Assembly (NCBI RefSeq): GCF_040358985.1
Contig: NZ_CP132932.1
Span: 1,488,001 to 1,552,000 of the forward strand
Direction of reading: 5' to 3'
DNA from: Tunturibacter empetritectus
GTDB taxonomy: Bacteria > Acidobacteriota > Terriglobia > Terriglobales > Acidobacteriaceae
Length of the DNA: 64,000 nucleotides
Under the pieces are notes generated by a model that had not been told where the DNA came from, did no database searches, and saw only the letters and a program-made list of their open reading frames with translations. Within the stretch, counting starts at the first letter, position 1; each line of letters opens with the position of its first letter. A program made the position numbers and the translations under genes. This document shows, piece after piece, positions 16,186-25,207 of the stretch.

Positions 16186-19100
16186 CTATTGCACTGTCAA
16201 TATCATTGGTTGCATGTGGACTAATCCTGTTGTGGTCGCGGCGGTCACCTGAACCGTGTAGTTGCCAGCTGTCGCTCCTGCGTTGGTGGCCGTCCCGATC
16301 GTCTGGTTGACTCCTGCTCCACATCCTGCGATAAGAAGCGTGAAGGCTGCCATGACAAAGGCTGCGCCGAACCTGCCCAATCTCCTGTGGAAAAATAGAA
16401 GGATGCCGGAGATCGGAAGGAGGAGATAGGCAGTTGAAGTCGTGGAGGAGACTACTGTAATTGTCATGCTGCCGGTAGCTGCAGCGGTGGGGTTCAGCGT
16501 GGCGGGCGAAAAGCTGCAGGCGGCACTGGCAGGAAGACCGGAGCAGCTGAGTTTCAGTTGCTGGTTGAATCCGTTTTGCGGGGCGATGGTAAAGCCAATC
16601 TGTCCGGAGGCTCCCGGTGCCAAAGTCATTGCACTTTGACTCAGCTGCAGCGAAAAGTCCTGTGGAGCCGGTGGTGGCGGTGCCGAAGCAGCCACGCTAA
16701 TCGTTAGCGGAGCTGAGACAGATGCAGCGTCGTTGGCATCTCCGCTGTAGTTCGCGACGATGGTTTGAGCGCCTGCGTTGAGGGTAGTGGTGATGCTGGC
16801 AAGTCCATGAGAGAGCGACACGGCGCCGAGTGTGTCGGTGGCGTCGCTGAATGTGACAGTTCCGGTCGCGGACGGGGTCGAGGTGTTTACTGTCGCGGTG
16901 AGGGTGAGAGTTTGACCTGCAGTGAGTTGAGTCGAGGACGCGTTGAGGATTGTGGTGGTGCTCGAGGCGGCTGGTGGTTGAGGCACAACGGGCGGAGTAA
17001 CGGGAGGCTCTGTCACGGCTACGGTCAGGATGGAAGAGGTTGAGGCTGCGTAAGTCGCTTCGCCGTTGTAAACAGCTACGATGCTATGAACTCCGACGGC
17101 AAGATTGGAGTCAATGAAAGTAGCGGCTCCATTTGCAAGGGGTACGGAGGCCAGGGTGGTCGCGCCGTCACTTAGGATCACCGTGCCGGCAGGCGTGCCG
17201 GTTGCGGAACTGACGGATAGGGAAAGGGCAAGATTTTGTTGTGTCGTGATCTGAGTGCTCGAGGCTGTAAGCGTCGTCATCGTGGCGGCTGGTGCGGCTT
17301 GGGCTACGGTCACAATCACTGTGTTTGAACTGGAGGTCGCGTCATTCGAATCGCCGTTATAATCCGCGATGATGGTGTGAGAGCCGGCGCTGAGAGCTGA
17401 GGTGCTGAATACGGCTTTGCCGCTGGAAAGAACTGCGCTCCCGATGGTGCTGCTTCCATCTTTGAAGGACACGATTCCTGTCGGTGTACCTGAGCCTGAG
17501 ACGATTGCGCTGAGAACAACGCTTTGGCCGGCTGTGGGCAGCGAAGGTCTTGCAGAGAGCACGGTTGTAGTGCTCAGAGGCGCAGGCTGCGTCAGCGTGA
17601 CAGTCACAGGGCTCGACGTGGAGACAGCGTCGCCGGGGTCTCCGCCATAGACCGCAGTGATAATGTGAGAGCCAACGCTAAGAGCTGACGTGCTAAAGAT
17701 GGCTCTGCTGCCGGAGAGCGTCGCGCTACCGATTGTGCTGCCTCCATCTTTGAAGGCCACGATTCCCGTCGGCGAACCTGAGCCCGCGACGACAGCCGTA
17801 AGAGTTACCGTCTGTCCAGTGGTTAGCGTCGTTGTGGATGCCGTAAGCGTGGTCGTTGTAACTGCTGGAGGCGCTGCAGCGGGAGTAAAGGCAAAGAGAG
17901 TAGCCGAGTAGCCCGCGAAGCTGTACGTGATCGTTCCATTGTCGATAGAGGCATTGGCTCCCGAGACAATCTGTTGCAGATTTGCGCCGGAGTAGCTGTG
18001 GACAGAGGCAGTAGCCGGTAGAGGAACGCCGGTAAGGGCGACCGTTGTGCTGATCGCTGCGCCCGTCTTGTTCAAGATGAGAATGGTTACGACGCTATCT
18101 GACGTTCGTTGCGCGGCGTAGACCGAAAGCTGGCTCTGATCGGAGCTGGCCGCATCGACCCAGGTGTCTCCGTACTGTTCCCCGTTGCCGTCATAGTTGC
18201 GATACATCCTGAAGGCGTAGGCGATTGGATCAGCCGGAGCCGGAGCGCTCCACATATTCGCAAAGCCGAGCTGTTCGCGTCCAAAGATTCCCAGAACATC
18301 CATCTCGGCTATCGCATCGACGATCGACTTCCTTCCACTGTCGATGGAGTACTCCGATAAGGCGATCTTGGTGCCGGGGTAGTACTGGCTGACCCATCCC
18401 TTAAACCGCGGCAGCAACTGCATGGGGCCGTTGAAGACATACTGTTCTACCCACGTGCCTCCGTTGAAGGTTGGATCCCAAAGAGTCCGTGTGGAAGCAA
18501 GCTGTGCGGTGGCGGACGACACGTCGAAATAATAATGCTCGTCAAAATAGTCGAGGATGCGGCTACCGTTCGTCGCCTGATACGCGGCCATCTGCTGAAG
18601 ATAGTATTGGCCCGCCAGAAGGCCACCCTGTTTGGTGGTATCGCCAACCCAGCCGCCTAAGGTGAAGTCAGAAGGCCCGAGAACCATGGCCGATGGGTCG
18701 ACCTGTTTGATCGCCGCGGCATACTGCTCGCCTAGTTGTGTAATGGTGGGATAGTCCGCCCCACTGGGCAGAACATCCCGATGGGTGTTGCCCCATCCTA
18801 AAGGTTCATTATCCAGTTGATAGAAGGCGACTCCGCCCTGAGCTGCAGGTCCGAAGGTTCCCACCAGGTGTTGTAGCCAGCCTTTCTGTAGGCCGGTTGA
18901 GTTGTCGATATGGTTGGCGTAGATATTGTTATCAATTAGCTGAGTTCCATTGGACGCGATGCTGTTGCCGCAGTTATCGCCATTTGGATGAACATAGGGA
19001 TTGGTCGATTGTTGCGCGCCGTAGACAGAGACCGGGAAGCTGCAGCTCCACGCTGCGGATTTATTGACGAACGGAATAATAGGTATCGTGATCAGCGCAT

Positions 19101-19458
19101 TCGCCGGCTCATACGTCCGAATCATTTGATCGGCGGAGCCGCCTGGCGTGGTGTTGGTGGTCCCACTGCCGCCCATGAAGTACCAATCGAATCCCGCATT
19201 GCTCGAGTCAACCTGCCAGTTGTAACGAGTAGTGCCGTCTCCGCCCCAACGAATATTCGGCACTGCGATCTCTTTCGCATACGTCGCATCCAGACCGTAG
19301 TTTGCGATGCCATACACTTGCGCGCTGATCGGATGTCTTCCACTGGCGATGTCGATCGATACTGTGGGAGCAGGCCCAGCTTGTCCTACCGCTGTTGCGG
19401 ACGCAGCAACGCATGCGACTAGTAGTTGAATGCATCGGGTGTCGACGTCGAATCGCAT
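16186..19458 (-). CDS. Secreted GH44-type glycoside hydrolase with Ig-like repeats and a C-terminal membrane hairpin
   Basis: About 1090 residues. The ATG at 19458 begins a signal peptide; a GTG at 19473 is also in frame, and neither has a clear ribosome-binding site. Residues about 30-550 resemble GH44 (ISAQVYGIANYG at the start; candidate acid/base in LDNEPLGWG and nucleophile in ALSEYS), a family of endo-beta-glucanases and xyloglucanases. Four Ig-like modules of about 95 residues follow (repeats of GIVxFKDGxSTIGSA and ADYNGDS/VYGGDP). The last domain (NGFNQQLKLSCSGLPASAAC…) is split by two hydrophobic segments with a basic loop (FHRRLGR) before its final strands, so the C-terminus may sit in a membrane. 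It is expected to act on plant or microbial beta-glucans at the cell surface. It is transcribed alone. Confidence 0.85.
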   Translation of the reverse strand: MRFDVDTRCIQLLVACVAASATAVGQAGPAPTVSIDIASGRHPISAQVYGIANYGLDATYAKEIAVPNIRWGGDGTTRYNWQVDSSNAGFDWYFMGGSGTTNTTPGGSADQMIRTYEPANALITIPIIPFVNKSAAWSCSFPVSVYGAQQSTNPYVHPNGDNCGNSIASNGTQLIDNNIYANHIDNSTGLQKGWLQHLVGTFGPAAQGGVAFYQLDNEPLGWGNTHRDVLPSGADYPTITQLGEQYAAAIKQVDPSAMVLGPSDFTLGGWVGDTTKQGGLLAGQYYLQQMAAYQATNGSRILDYFDEHYYFDVSSATAQLASTRTLWDPTFNGGTWVEQYVFNGPMQLLPRFKGWVSQYYPGTKIALSEYSIDSGRKSIVDAIAEMDVLGIFGREQLGFANMWSAPAPADPIAYAFRMYRNYDGNGEQYGDTWVDAASSDQSQLSVYAAQRTSDSVVTILILNKTGAAISTTVALTGVPLPATASVHSYSGANLQQIVSGANASIDNGTITYSFAGYSATLFAFTPAAAPPAVTTTTLTASTTTLTTGQTVTLTAVVAGSGSPTGIVAFKDGGSTIGSATLSGSRAIFSTSALSVGSHIITAVYGGDPGDAVSTSSPVTVTLTQPAPLSTTTVLSARPSLPTAGQSVVLSAIVSGSGTPTGIVSFKDGSSTIGSAVLSSGKAVFSTSALSAGSHTIIADYNGDSNDATSSSNTVIVTVAQAAPAATMTTLTASSTQITTQQNLALSLSVSSATGTPAGTVILSDGATTLASVPLANGAATFIDSNLAVGVHSIVAVYNGEATYAASTSSILTVAVTEPPVTPPVVPQPPAASSTTTILNASSTQLTAGQTLTLTATVNTSTPSATGTVTFSDATDTLGAVSLSHGLASITTTLNAGAQTIVANYSGDANDAASVSAPLTISVAASAPPPPAPQDFSLQLSQSAMTLAPGASGQIGFTIAPQNGFNQQLKLSCSGLPASAACSFSPATLNPTAAATGSMTITVVSSTTSTAYLLLPISGILLFFHRRLGRFGAAFVMAAFTLLIAGCGAGVNQTIGTATNAGATAGNYTVQVTAATTTGLVHMQPMILTVQ
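16690..17880 (-). repeat. Tandem coding repeats for Ig-like domains
   Basis: Four units of about 285 bases inside the GH44 gene. The two at about 17290-17570 and 17590-17870 are the closest at DNA level (for example near-identical stretches around CCATCTTTGAAGG). This suggests expansion by unequal recombination. They are protein repeats, not CRISPR. Confidence 0.75.
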
Positions 19459-19807
19459 GGGGAGGCGTCTCACAATCGAGCGAAGATGGTCTGCTTTGTC
19501 AGCCTAGACGGCCCAGCACACCCCATGTATACAACCTAAGTTGCAGAAAATTTATGTGGTGACCATGCCTTTCAAGCGGCTCGTCTAATAATGCTTCGGC
19601 TTGGCTCCAGTCTCTCGATCAGGAGATGGGATTTCGCCGGTCCAATAAGGAGATTTTATGTGTAATCGGTGGCATAGAGAGGGGTCTGTATCATTTGCTC
19701 TAATGAGTTGCATGACGCTGCCAAATAAGGCGGATGAGTCATCATTCGGTCCTGGTCAGTCCGCCGGTTGCGCCAACAACTTACAAATTTTGCAGTGTGT
19801 TGTTGAA
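19459..19807. other. Intergenic stretch holding a repeat and a scrambled junction
   Basis: The GH44 promoter side (19459-19630) shows nothing specific. From 19634 it carries the first copy of a diverged repeat found again next to the tRNA fragment at 43 kb, then sequence of unknown origin up to the point where YihY-like coding sequence begins near 19808. Confidence 0.5.
19634..19718 (+). repeat. Diverged direct repeat, copy A (copy B at 43291-43385)
   Basis: Starts with GGTCCAATAAGG and continues with TGTAATC-R-GTGGC-R-TAGAG, GGTCTGT and GAGTTGC/AAGTTGC blocks in the same order as copy B. By eye roughly three quarters of the bases agree over about 60 bases from TGTAATC. Both copies are in the same orientation, 23.7 kb apart. 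Confidence 0.65.
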
Positions 19808-20053
19808 TTCCGAACGCTTACGATCGGGAAATCGTTTCTGGGAGTCTATCTCGGTAAAGCAATCCCAGGCGCCGCCTATGGAGCCGCAGGATCACTATTG
19901 GTTATGGTCATTTGGGTCTATTACTCTGCGCAAATCTTCCTCTTTGGAGCGGAATTTACCCACGTCCATGCCTTGTGGACGCGAGGGATATCGACTCAAA
20001 TGAACCAAAATTCCACGAAAAACGGTAGTATTGCACACCAACTCAATAGCTAG
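19808..20053 (+). pseudogene. C-terminal fragment of a YihY/BrkB-family membrane protein
   Basis: The last 80 or so residues of the frame read TIGKSFLGVYLGKA, GAAYGAAGSLLVMVIWVYYS and AQIFLFGAEFTHVHA, the conserved C-terminal end of YihY/virulence-factor-BrkB proteins (normally about 280-320 residues, six membrane helices). The frame before it (from 19658) is unrelated and overlaps a repeat, so the N-terminal two thirds are missing. It is a remnant, probably left by a recombination event whose junction lies near 19800. Confidence 0.75.
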
Positions 20054-20217
20054 AGCAGGACTTCTGCTACCGGCTTAGGTTCTCGAAAGAAAAGCGCCGT
20101 CCGTCTGTCTGTATCCTCGAAAGAACCGGATTCAATCGCAATGCCAAGCGGTAGGACGTAAGGTTAGCCTTATCCGAATCGCTTTGAGCCAAGCAATGAG
20201 TTATAAAACATCACTAA

Positions 20218-22080
20218 TCAGACCGAGTCTGAAATTCTCTCTTCATCTGCAAGTAGTACTGCACCGTCTAGTTCAACGGTGCTTGTTGAACCGGCCTTAG
20301 GTTGGAGCAGCTTATCTTTCACGTGCTCAAGCACTTCAGGTAGCGTGAAGAATACTGGGTGCCCGTTCGACGTCTTTAATCGACGCTGTGTCTTCTCAAG
20401 ATCGCCCGCAAATTGCCATAGACAAATGATGATGTTGATCTCCGGAAATTTGGCCCGAAGTTTGTGATACAAGGTTCGGGTGTGTTCGATGGCAAAGGGC
20501 GGTAGAGCCGAGATACAGACGACCACAGGATCAAGATCAGCCACTGCGGAGAGCATCTCAGCAACAGGCCCGGTGGGGATGCTCTGACTGACGAGCCCTG
20601 CTCGATCCAGCGACTGACAGAGGAGCATTCCCACGACCTCATCCGCCTCATCCCGTGCCGGGATGCACGCGATGCGGCTCTCGGCATCCGATCCTAATAG
20701 CTGTCGGTTAGTCGCTTCAACGGGTGCGGATTCCCCAAGCTCTTCAATGAGCTCTCGGGTGCTCTGCATGATGAATGCTAAAGTTGCATCGTCTAGCTCG
20801 TTGCGATGGCGGTCCTGTTCGACCAGGCTAAGAGCAGGTATCAGGACTTCAGTGTACAGATCGTCGAGGTGCTTAGTTTCAAGGTATTGCTCCAAGACTT
20901 GTCTAGCCTCGGCCTGATCAGAGGCGAGTAACCGCTGATAGTAAAGTCCGCTTTTTGAGATTTCGGGTTCATCTCCCAGAAGAGTGTCTAGGAAGCTGAG
21001 ACTGGGAACATATCGCCCCATAACGACCAGCGAAACAGTCAAGGGTGTCGCCAGGATTAGGCCGGGAAAGCCCCATATTAGCGTCCAAAAGACGGCTGCA
21101 ACAAGGATAGCTAGACTAGACAGACCGACCTGGGCGCCATAGAGCAGAGGTTCCACGAAGTTGGCAACAACCAGTTCTAAAGCTAAAAAAAATGCGGTGG
21201 TACCGAAGCAATGTTTCCACCCCGGGAAGACCGCAAGTGACAACAAAATCGGTACCGCTGCAGAAGCGGGAGCTCCAATGTAGGGCAAAAAGCGAAGGAT
21301 CGCTGCTAAGAGGCCCCAGAGCCAAGCTTCAGGAATTCCGATGAAGTAAAGGCCAATTCCCACCACCAGTCCAAAGATTGCATTCACCATCGATTGCAGA
21401 AGCAGATAACGCTGAATACGTCTGGTGGCTTCATCCAGTGCCTGTGTCATTACATGGAGTCGGCCTCCACTCGAAAGGTGAATGAACCTGTTACGCAGAT
21501 CCTCACGCCCGATCAATACGAAGATTGTGAAGATGACAACCAGGCCCGCTGAACCCATGGATTCTACGGCGCTTTCAAGGAAAGCAAAGGTATGAGATTC
21601 GGGAACGACTTCAACCGCTAGGGGCCTCTGAAGGGAAGCGCCAGGGAGCGGCTTCTTGCCGCGATCTTGCTGCGTCGACTCGTTTTGCGGCTTAAGATCC
21701 TTTTCCAGATCTCCAAGAGCGTCGGAAACCTTGCTGAAATTCGAACCTCGGAGAGCCCCCACAGCATGGATCTTCTGCTCGAGCGTTGCCTTATACGTCG
21801 GCAGCTGAAGTGTCAGATCGGTAACTTCCATGGATAGTTTCCACGCAAATGCAAAAGCTAATAGACACAAACCGGTAGCGATGATGAGAACCGCGCCTAT
21901 CCTCGGGATGCGGAGTTTTCCCAGAAGTGTCATCAAGGGGGCTAAGAGCAAAGAAAGAAGGAAGGCCAGCGCGAGCGGGATGAATACGCTCTTACCAAAG
22001 TAAAGGGCAGCAACAATAACGACAAGGGTAACGATCCGAAGCAGCTGCGCCGTCTCGGTCAGATTCGATTTTCGGTTCAT
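20218..22080 (-). CDS. AI-2E/PerM-family membrane protein with a C-terminal cobalamin-binding-like domain
   Basis: 620 residues. Residues 1 to about 360 are an AI-2E-family transporter: two N-terminal helices, a soluble stretch with PLPGASLQRP, then helices with LRFLPYIGAPASAAVPILLS, VEPLLYG and IWGFPGLILATPLTV. Family members export small molecules or act as Na+/H+ antiporters. Normal members are about 350-380 residues; here about 250 more follow, with a helical part and then ARDEADEVVGMLLCQSLDRA and DLDPVVVCISALPPFAI...NIIICLW, which reads like the Rossmann-type fold of cobalamin-binding regulators. The histidine of the B12 motif DxHxxG is not seen, so cofactor binding is doubtful. Confidence 0.88.
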   Translation of the reverse strand: MNRKSNLTETAQLLRIVTLVVIVAALYFGKSVFIPLALAFLLSLLLAPLMTLLGKLRIPRIGAVLIIATGLCLLAFAFAWKLSMEVTDLTLQLPTYKATLEQKIHAVGALRGSNFSKVSDALGDLEKDLKPQNESTQQDRGKKPLPGASLQRPLAVEVVPESHTFAFLESAVESMGSAGLVVIFTIFVLIGREDLRNRFIHLSSGGRLHVMTQALDEATRRIQRYLLLQSMVNAIFGLVVGIGLYFIGIPEAWLWGLLAAILRFLPYIGAPASAAVPILLSLAVFPGWKHCFGTTAFFLALELVVANFVEPLLYGAQVGLSSLAILVAAVFWTLIWGFPGLILATPLTVSLVVMGRYVPSLSFLDTLLGDEPEISKSGLYYQRLLASDQAEARQVLEQYLETKHLDDLYTEVLIPALSLVEQDRHRNELDDATLAFIMQSTRELIEELGESAPVEATNRQLLGSDAESRIACIPARDEADEVVGMLLCQSLDRAGLVSQSIPTGPVAEMLSAVADLDPVVVCISALPPFAIEHTRTLYHKLRAKFPEINIIICLWQFAGDLEKTQRRLKTSNGHPVFFTLPEVLEHVKDKLLQPKAGSTSTVELDGAVLLADEERISDSV

Positions 22081-22275
22081 TTGTTCATCTCACGGACCAT
22101 CGAAGCGAGATTCACTGTTCCTTCGCTGAACAGGTAGACGGGAAGGGCGATGTTTTCGGATCGGTGCCTTTTGCAACGGAACCGAATAGCAAACGTGACT
22201 GAGTCTCCAATCGGATAGGGGTACTTGAACGCATGGGGGCCTGGTTGCCAAATCCATGGCCCCCGCGGTAGGCGT

Positions 22276-22536
22276 CTACAGATTTCGGGCTCTTCCGCCA
22301 GTGACAAGTCTCACCAGCAAAGTAAGAATCACAGCTCCAACGATGGCAACAATGATCGTATAAATCAGTCCACCTTGATCAGCAAAACCAAGCGTGCGCA
22401 TGATAAAACCGCCGACAATTGCTCCAACGATGCCGACGACGATATCCATTAGGGGACCAAAACCGCTCCCCTTCATAAGCTTCCCCGTGAGAAAGCCTGC
22501 AATCAGACCGACAATAATCCACCAGATAATAAACAT
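22276..22536 (-). CDS. GlsB/YeaQ/YmgE-family stress membrane protein
   Basis: 86 residues with three hydrophobic segments and the family pattern GLIAGFLTGKLMKGSGFG...DIVVGIVGAIVGGFIM. These small proteins are induced by general stress in many bacteria; their mechanism is unknown. AAAGG lies upstream of the ATG. It sits in a group of stress-type genes (22.3-25.6 kb). Confidence 0.93.
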   Translation of the reverse strand: MFIIWWIIVGLIAGFLTGKLMKGSGFGPLMDIVVGIVGAIVGGFIMRTLGFADQGGLIYTIIVAIVGAVILTLLVRLVTGGRARNL

Positions 22537-22616
22537 TAGGTAACCTTTCTATTCTTCGGAGGAGATGAGTACGAAGGGACGGCTGAGTCTACCAAGCCCC
22601 CCCCCGGGACGCTATA

Positions 22617-22811
22617 TTACTTTTTGGTTATCGTTGATTTGTCATGCGCCGTTTTCGAGGCTTCGTGCGCTTTGCGGGAATGGTCATGTGCCTGGTTCGA
22701 GTGCTCCGCCGCAGTCGGGTCATTCTTTGCGTGCTTGTCCGCAGCCGTGTGACGCGCCTTTGCTGCGTTCTCGTGGTGTTCTGCTGCTTTCTTATGTGCT
22801 TCGTGTGCCAT
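22617..22811 (-). CDS. Small His/Ala/Lys-rich protein
   Basis: 64 residues from the ATG at 22811 (MAHEAHKKAAEHHENAAKAR...), which is very hydrophilic, helical and free of cysteine. Similar proteins occur in acidobacteria and proteobacteria near stress genes and may act like LEA or metal-buffering proteins, but this is inference. An AAGGAA lies upstream. About 122 bases before the start is a 26-base element also found 114 bases before the BON gene, so the two genes are likely co-regulated. Confidence 0.7.
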   Translation of the reverse strand: MAHEAHKKAAEHHENAAKARHTAADKHAKNDPTAAEHSNQAHDHSRKAHEASKTAHDKSTITKK

Positions 22812-22932
22812 GATCGATTTCCTTATCTGAGCCGAACTCAGGTTACTGGTGCGCTTAGGTTGACCTGATGGTTTCGTTTCAGACGGCAAAAGTTCGCCTT
22901 CAGGCAGTCCTTGGTTGGTCCAAACGGCTTGG

Positions 22933-22958
22933 TACAAAGTGTATGATGCCGAACACTT
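22933..22958 (-). promoter_or_regulatory. Shared upstream element, copy 1
   Basis: TACAAA-G-TGTATGATGCCGAACACTT on the plus strand, followed by an AT-rich stretch with GAAT..GAAT..ATTTTT. The same 26 bases with one change occur at 25723-25748. Both copies face minus-strand stress genes (starts at 22811 and 25609). It may be a regulator site or a promoter for an alternative sigma factor; which of these cannot be told. Confidence 0.6.
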
Positions 22959-23135
22959 ATCGGCAAATGAAGAATTAGAATGAATTTTTTAGGGAGTATC
23001 CTGATAGCGTGACAGTGCGAGATACTGTCCGGAGCATTCGTAGGCGGTGTTCTTGATGAAGAGCGTCCACCTGCTAACAATCAGGCTAGTGAAATGGCCT
23101 GAGATAGCGAAAGTCAAACCTCTTCTAAGGAACTC

Positions 23136-23831
23136 ATGGCAAGGGAAGTAACGAATAGGCTCCTAGAATCTCTGAACCGCAAAACTCGCCAAATGGTTAT
23201 TGCCAGGTCCAGCCTTGTCGATTTGTCCGTTCGGCAAACCCTTTCAGACGCAGGCGGGCCTCCAAAACTAGCCTATTTTCTTCTCTCCGGCTTTGCGTCG
23301 GAAGTGGTCCAACTTGCCGACGGGGAGTTCGTAGAAATAGGGCTGGTGGGAAACGAGGGGCTGACCGGCAGTTACTATCTTTTGGGACCATCGTCATCGC
23401 TCCATCGCTGTTTCATCCAAACCACGGGGACAGCGTATGAGATTCCGTTCTCTGAGTTAGAAAATCTCTTCGCAGCTTCTCCGGATCTGAGAAGTGGTGT
23501 CCTGAAATACGTACAACATCAGATTGCGCACTTGGCGCAAACAGCAGCTTGCAATCGAGTGCATGACGCGGCTCCGCGCTTTGCCCGTTGGCTCCTAACT
23601 ATCCAAGACCGGAGTCGAGCGGCGGAGTTCTCTCTTACTCAGGACTTTCTCGCACAGATGCTAGGGATTGGAAGGCCAACCTTGAATATCGTCGCCAGGT
23701 CTTTTGAAAAGGCCGGATTGGTAGGCCATCGCCGCGGAACGGTTCAGATCCTTAACCGAACTGGTCTCCGAGCTATCGCTTGTCTGTGCTACGAAACCAC
23801 GCGGCAGGTGTTGGTCAAGCTTTACGCATAA
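23136..23831 (+). CDS. Crp/Fnr-family transcriptional regulator
   Basis: 231 residues: a cyclic-nucleotide-binding-like beta-roll at about 20-140, the long dimer helix, and a Crp-type winged helix-turn-helix at about 160-215 (FSLTQDFLAQMLGIGRPTLNIVARSF). It lacks the Fnr cysteine cluster and the Crp cAMP residues RxSxxA, so the ligand is unknown. AAGGAA lies upstream of the ATG. It is divergent from the stress genes at 20.2-22.8 kb and could regulate them. Confidence 0.9.
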   Translation: MAREVTNRLLESLNRKTRQMVIARSSLVDLSVRQTLSDAGGPPKLAYFLLSGFASEVVQLADGEFVEIGLVGNEGLTGSYYLLGPSSSLHRCFIQTTGTAYEIPFSELENLFAASPDLRSGVLKYVQHQIAHLAQTAACNRVHDAAPRFARWLLTIQDRSRAAEFSLTQDFLAQMLGIGRPTLNIVARSFEKAGLVGHRRGTVQILNRTGLRAIACLCYETTRQVLVKLYA

Positions 23832-24409
23832 AGACGCCGTAGTAGTAGCCACGGCTGAGTAGTATGCGATGTTGATTTGAATGTGACCGGGGCAGACGGG
23901 GCTTGAGCTGAATTCAATGTCTCCATTGTGGCTCACCAAGCTATTGGCAATCCGGATCGCCAGAATTGTTCTGCTCTGGCGCAAATTCCGTCGAAGCGAT
24001 AAAGGGTCTTTGCCGGCCAGGCGCCATACATAGAATCGCTAATTGATCTGCGCTTAGTTCTAATTGGTCGCAGCAAACATCGACTCCTGGGGACTCATAG
24101 GCATTCCTTGCAAACGACAAAATCGAATCACAATCCGTAGGCCTGATCTTAGCGAGGCCCAACGCAGTTTGAAGGGCCGAGATGTTGGGTTGTATGGCTA
24201 CCACTGGATCGCCTTTAGCCCGCTCCGCTATGGGCAAGCTCGCCATGCGAAGGTGTCCTTCGTCCGTAGTCCTGAATGTGAGGGCATAGAGCATGCAAAA
24301 TGTTAGCATCAGAGGCATCCACCGCCAGTTTTCTCGGAAGCCTCAAATTCATGAGGAATCCGGTACTGTTTGTCTATACAGATTTATGGGGTCGCACGTC
24401 AATTGCTAG
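23832..24409. other. Convergent intergenic stretch, no supported gene
   Basis: A 125-codon frame on the minus strand (23941-24318) has no ribosome-binding site and no recognisable family. I leave it uncalled. No repeats were seen. Its right end meets the terminator at 24410-24454. Confidence 0.4.
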
Positions 24410-24454
24410 CAGAAAAAGCGAAGGCCTGCACACCAAGTCGCATGCAAGCCTTCG
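24410..24454 (-). terminator. Intrinsic terminator of the YflT-like stress gene
   Basis: On the minus strand, an 11-base stem (CGAAGGCTTGC / GCAGGCCTTCG, one wobble pair) with a 14-base loop, followed by CTTTTTCT. It lies 39 bases after the stop codon at 24493. Confidence 0.8.
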
Positions 24455-24492
24455 ATAGCCGATAGCAGAGAAAACGTCATTGTGGCAAAAGT

Positions 24493-25152
24493 TTAATAAG
24501 TTGCTTTAGTCTTTTCCCGGTCGATCAGAACGTCATCCGCAGTTCGCGTGGCGCCGGGCCGATCCGTTCCTAAGTGATGTAAAGCGGCCTGCTCTGGGCT
24601 TTCATTTGCAGACGCAACGGTGTGGCTGCTGACGCTCTTTTCCCCTGACGATGCGACGTCTTCACCGCCGGCAGCCTTGAGAATATCCTTGGCACGGGAT
24701 ACTTCATCAGAGCTGTCACAATGAACCGATAGCAAAATGCCACCGTCATTGACACGCCCTTCGTAGCGTTTGGCCTCGTATTCCGGGATGCCCATGCCAA
24801 CGAGTGCACCGACTAAACCCCCTACTGCCCCGCCGATGCCAAGCCCCGCCAGTGAGGCCATGATCGGACCTGCGGCAATAAGAGGACCGACTCCAGGAAT
24901 TGCCAACGCTCCGATGCCTGCCAGCAAACCGAGCGTGCCTCCAACCACGCCACCGACTCCGACGCCAGTCGCAGTTCCTTCAGGGGCCTTCGTGTTCTTC
25001 TCAGTCGCGAAGTCTTTGGATCCCTCTTTGTCAGACATCAAGACTGAAACATCATCGTTAGAAAAACCGGCGGTTGTTAGCTGATCGACTGCTAATTCCG
25101 CGGCCTTACGAGTAGAGAATATTGCGAATGCTGCTGTATTCTTTCCTGCCAT
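24493..25152 (-). CDS. General-stress protein (YflT / GsiB-17M-like) with a glycine-zipper core
   Basis: 219 residues. The N-terminal part (AFAIFSTRKAAELAVDQLTTAGFSNDDVSVL) is the heat/salt-stress YflT-type ferredoxin-like domain. A Gly/Ala-rich hydrophobic segment at about 60-120 (GVGVGGVVGGTLGLLAGIGAL...) resembles a glycine zipper, and the sequence then returns to a hydrophilic tail. AGGAG lies before the ATG and an intrinsic terminator follows. The role is unknown, perhaps membrane-associated stress protection. It lies 55 bases after the BON gene with a small hairpin between them (25183-25202). Confidence 0.8.
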   Translation of the reverse strand: MAGKNTAAFAIFSTRKAAELAVDQLTTAGFSNDDVSVLMSDKEGSKDFATEKNTKAPEGTATGVGVGGVVGGTLGLLAGIGALAIPGVGPLIAAGPIMASLAGLGIGGAVGGLVGALVGMGIPEYEAKRYEGRVNDGGILLSVHCDSSDEVSRAKDILKAAGGEDVASSGEKSVSSHTVASANESPEQAALHHLGTDRPGATRTADDVLIDREKTKATY

Positions 25153-25182
25153 GGTAGTTCTCCTTGAATCAGATAGAGAGTG

Positions 25183-25202
25183 ATTGAAACCGTAGTTTCA
25201 AT
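25183..25202. repeat. Short hairpin between BON and YflT-like genes
   Basis: Arms ATTGAAAC and GTTTCAAT around CGTA, just after the BON stop codon. No T-tract follows on either strand. It may stabilise the BON mRNA end. Confidence 0.45.
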
Positions 25203-25207
25203 TTCTG

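Noticed and set aside
16690..17880. Regular repeats that could suggest a CRISPR array
   Set aside because: They are about 285 bases long, lie inside an open frame and encode Ig-like domains.
23941..24318. 125-codon minus-strand frame between the Crp/Fnr and YflT-like genes
   Set aside because: No ribosome-binding site, and no domain recognisable.
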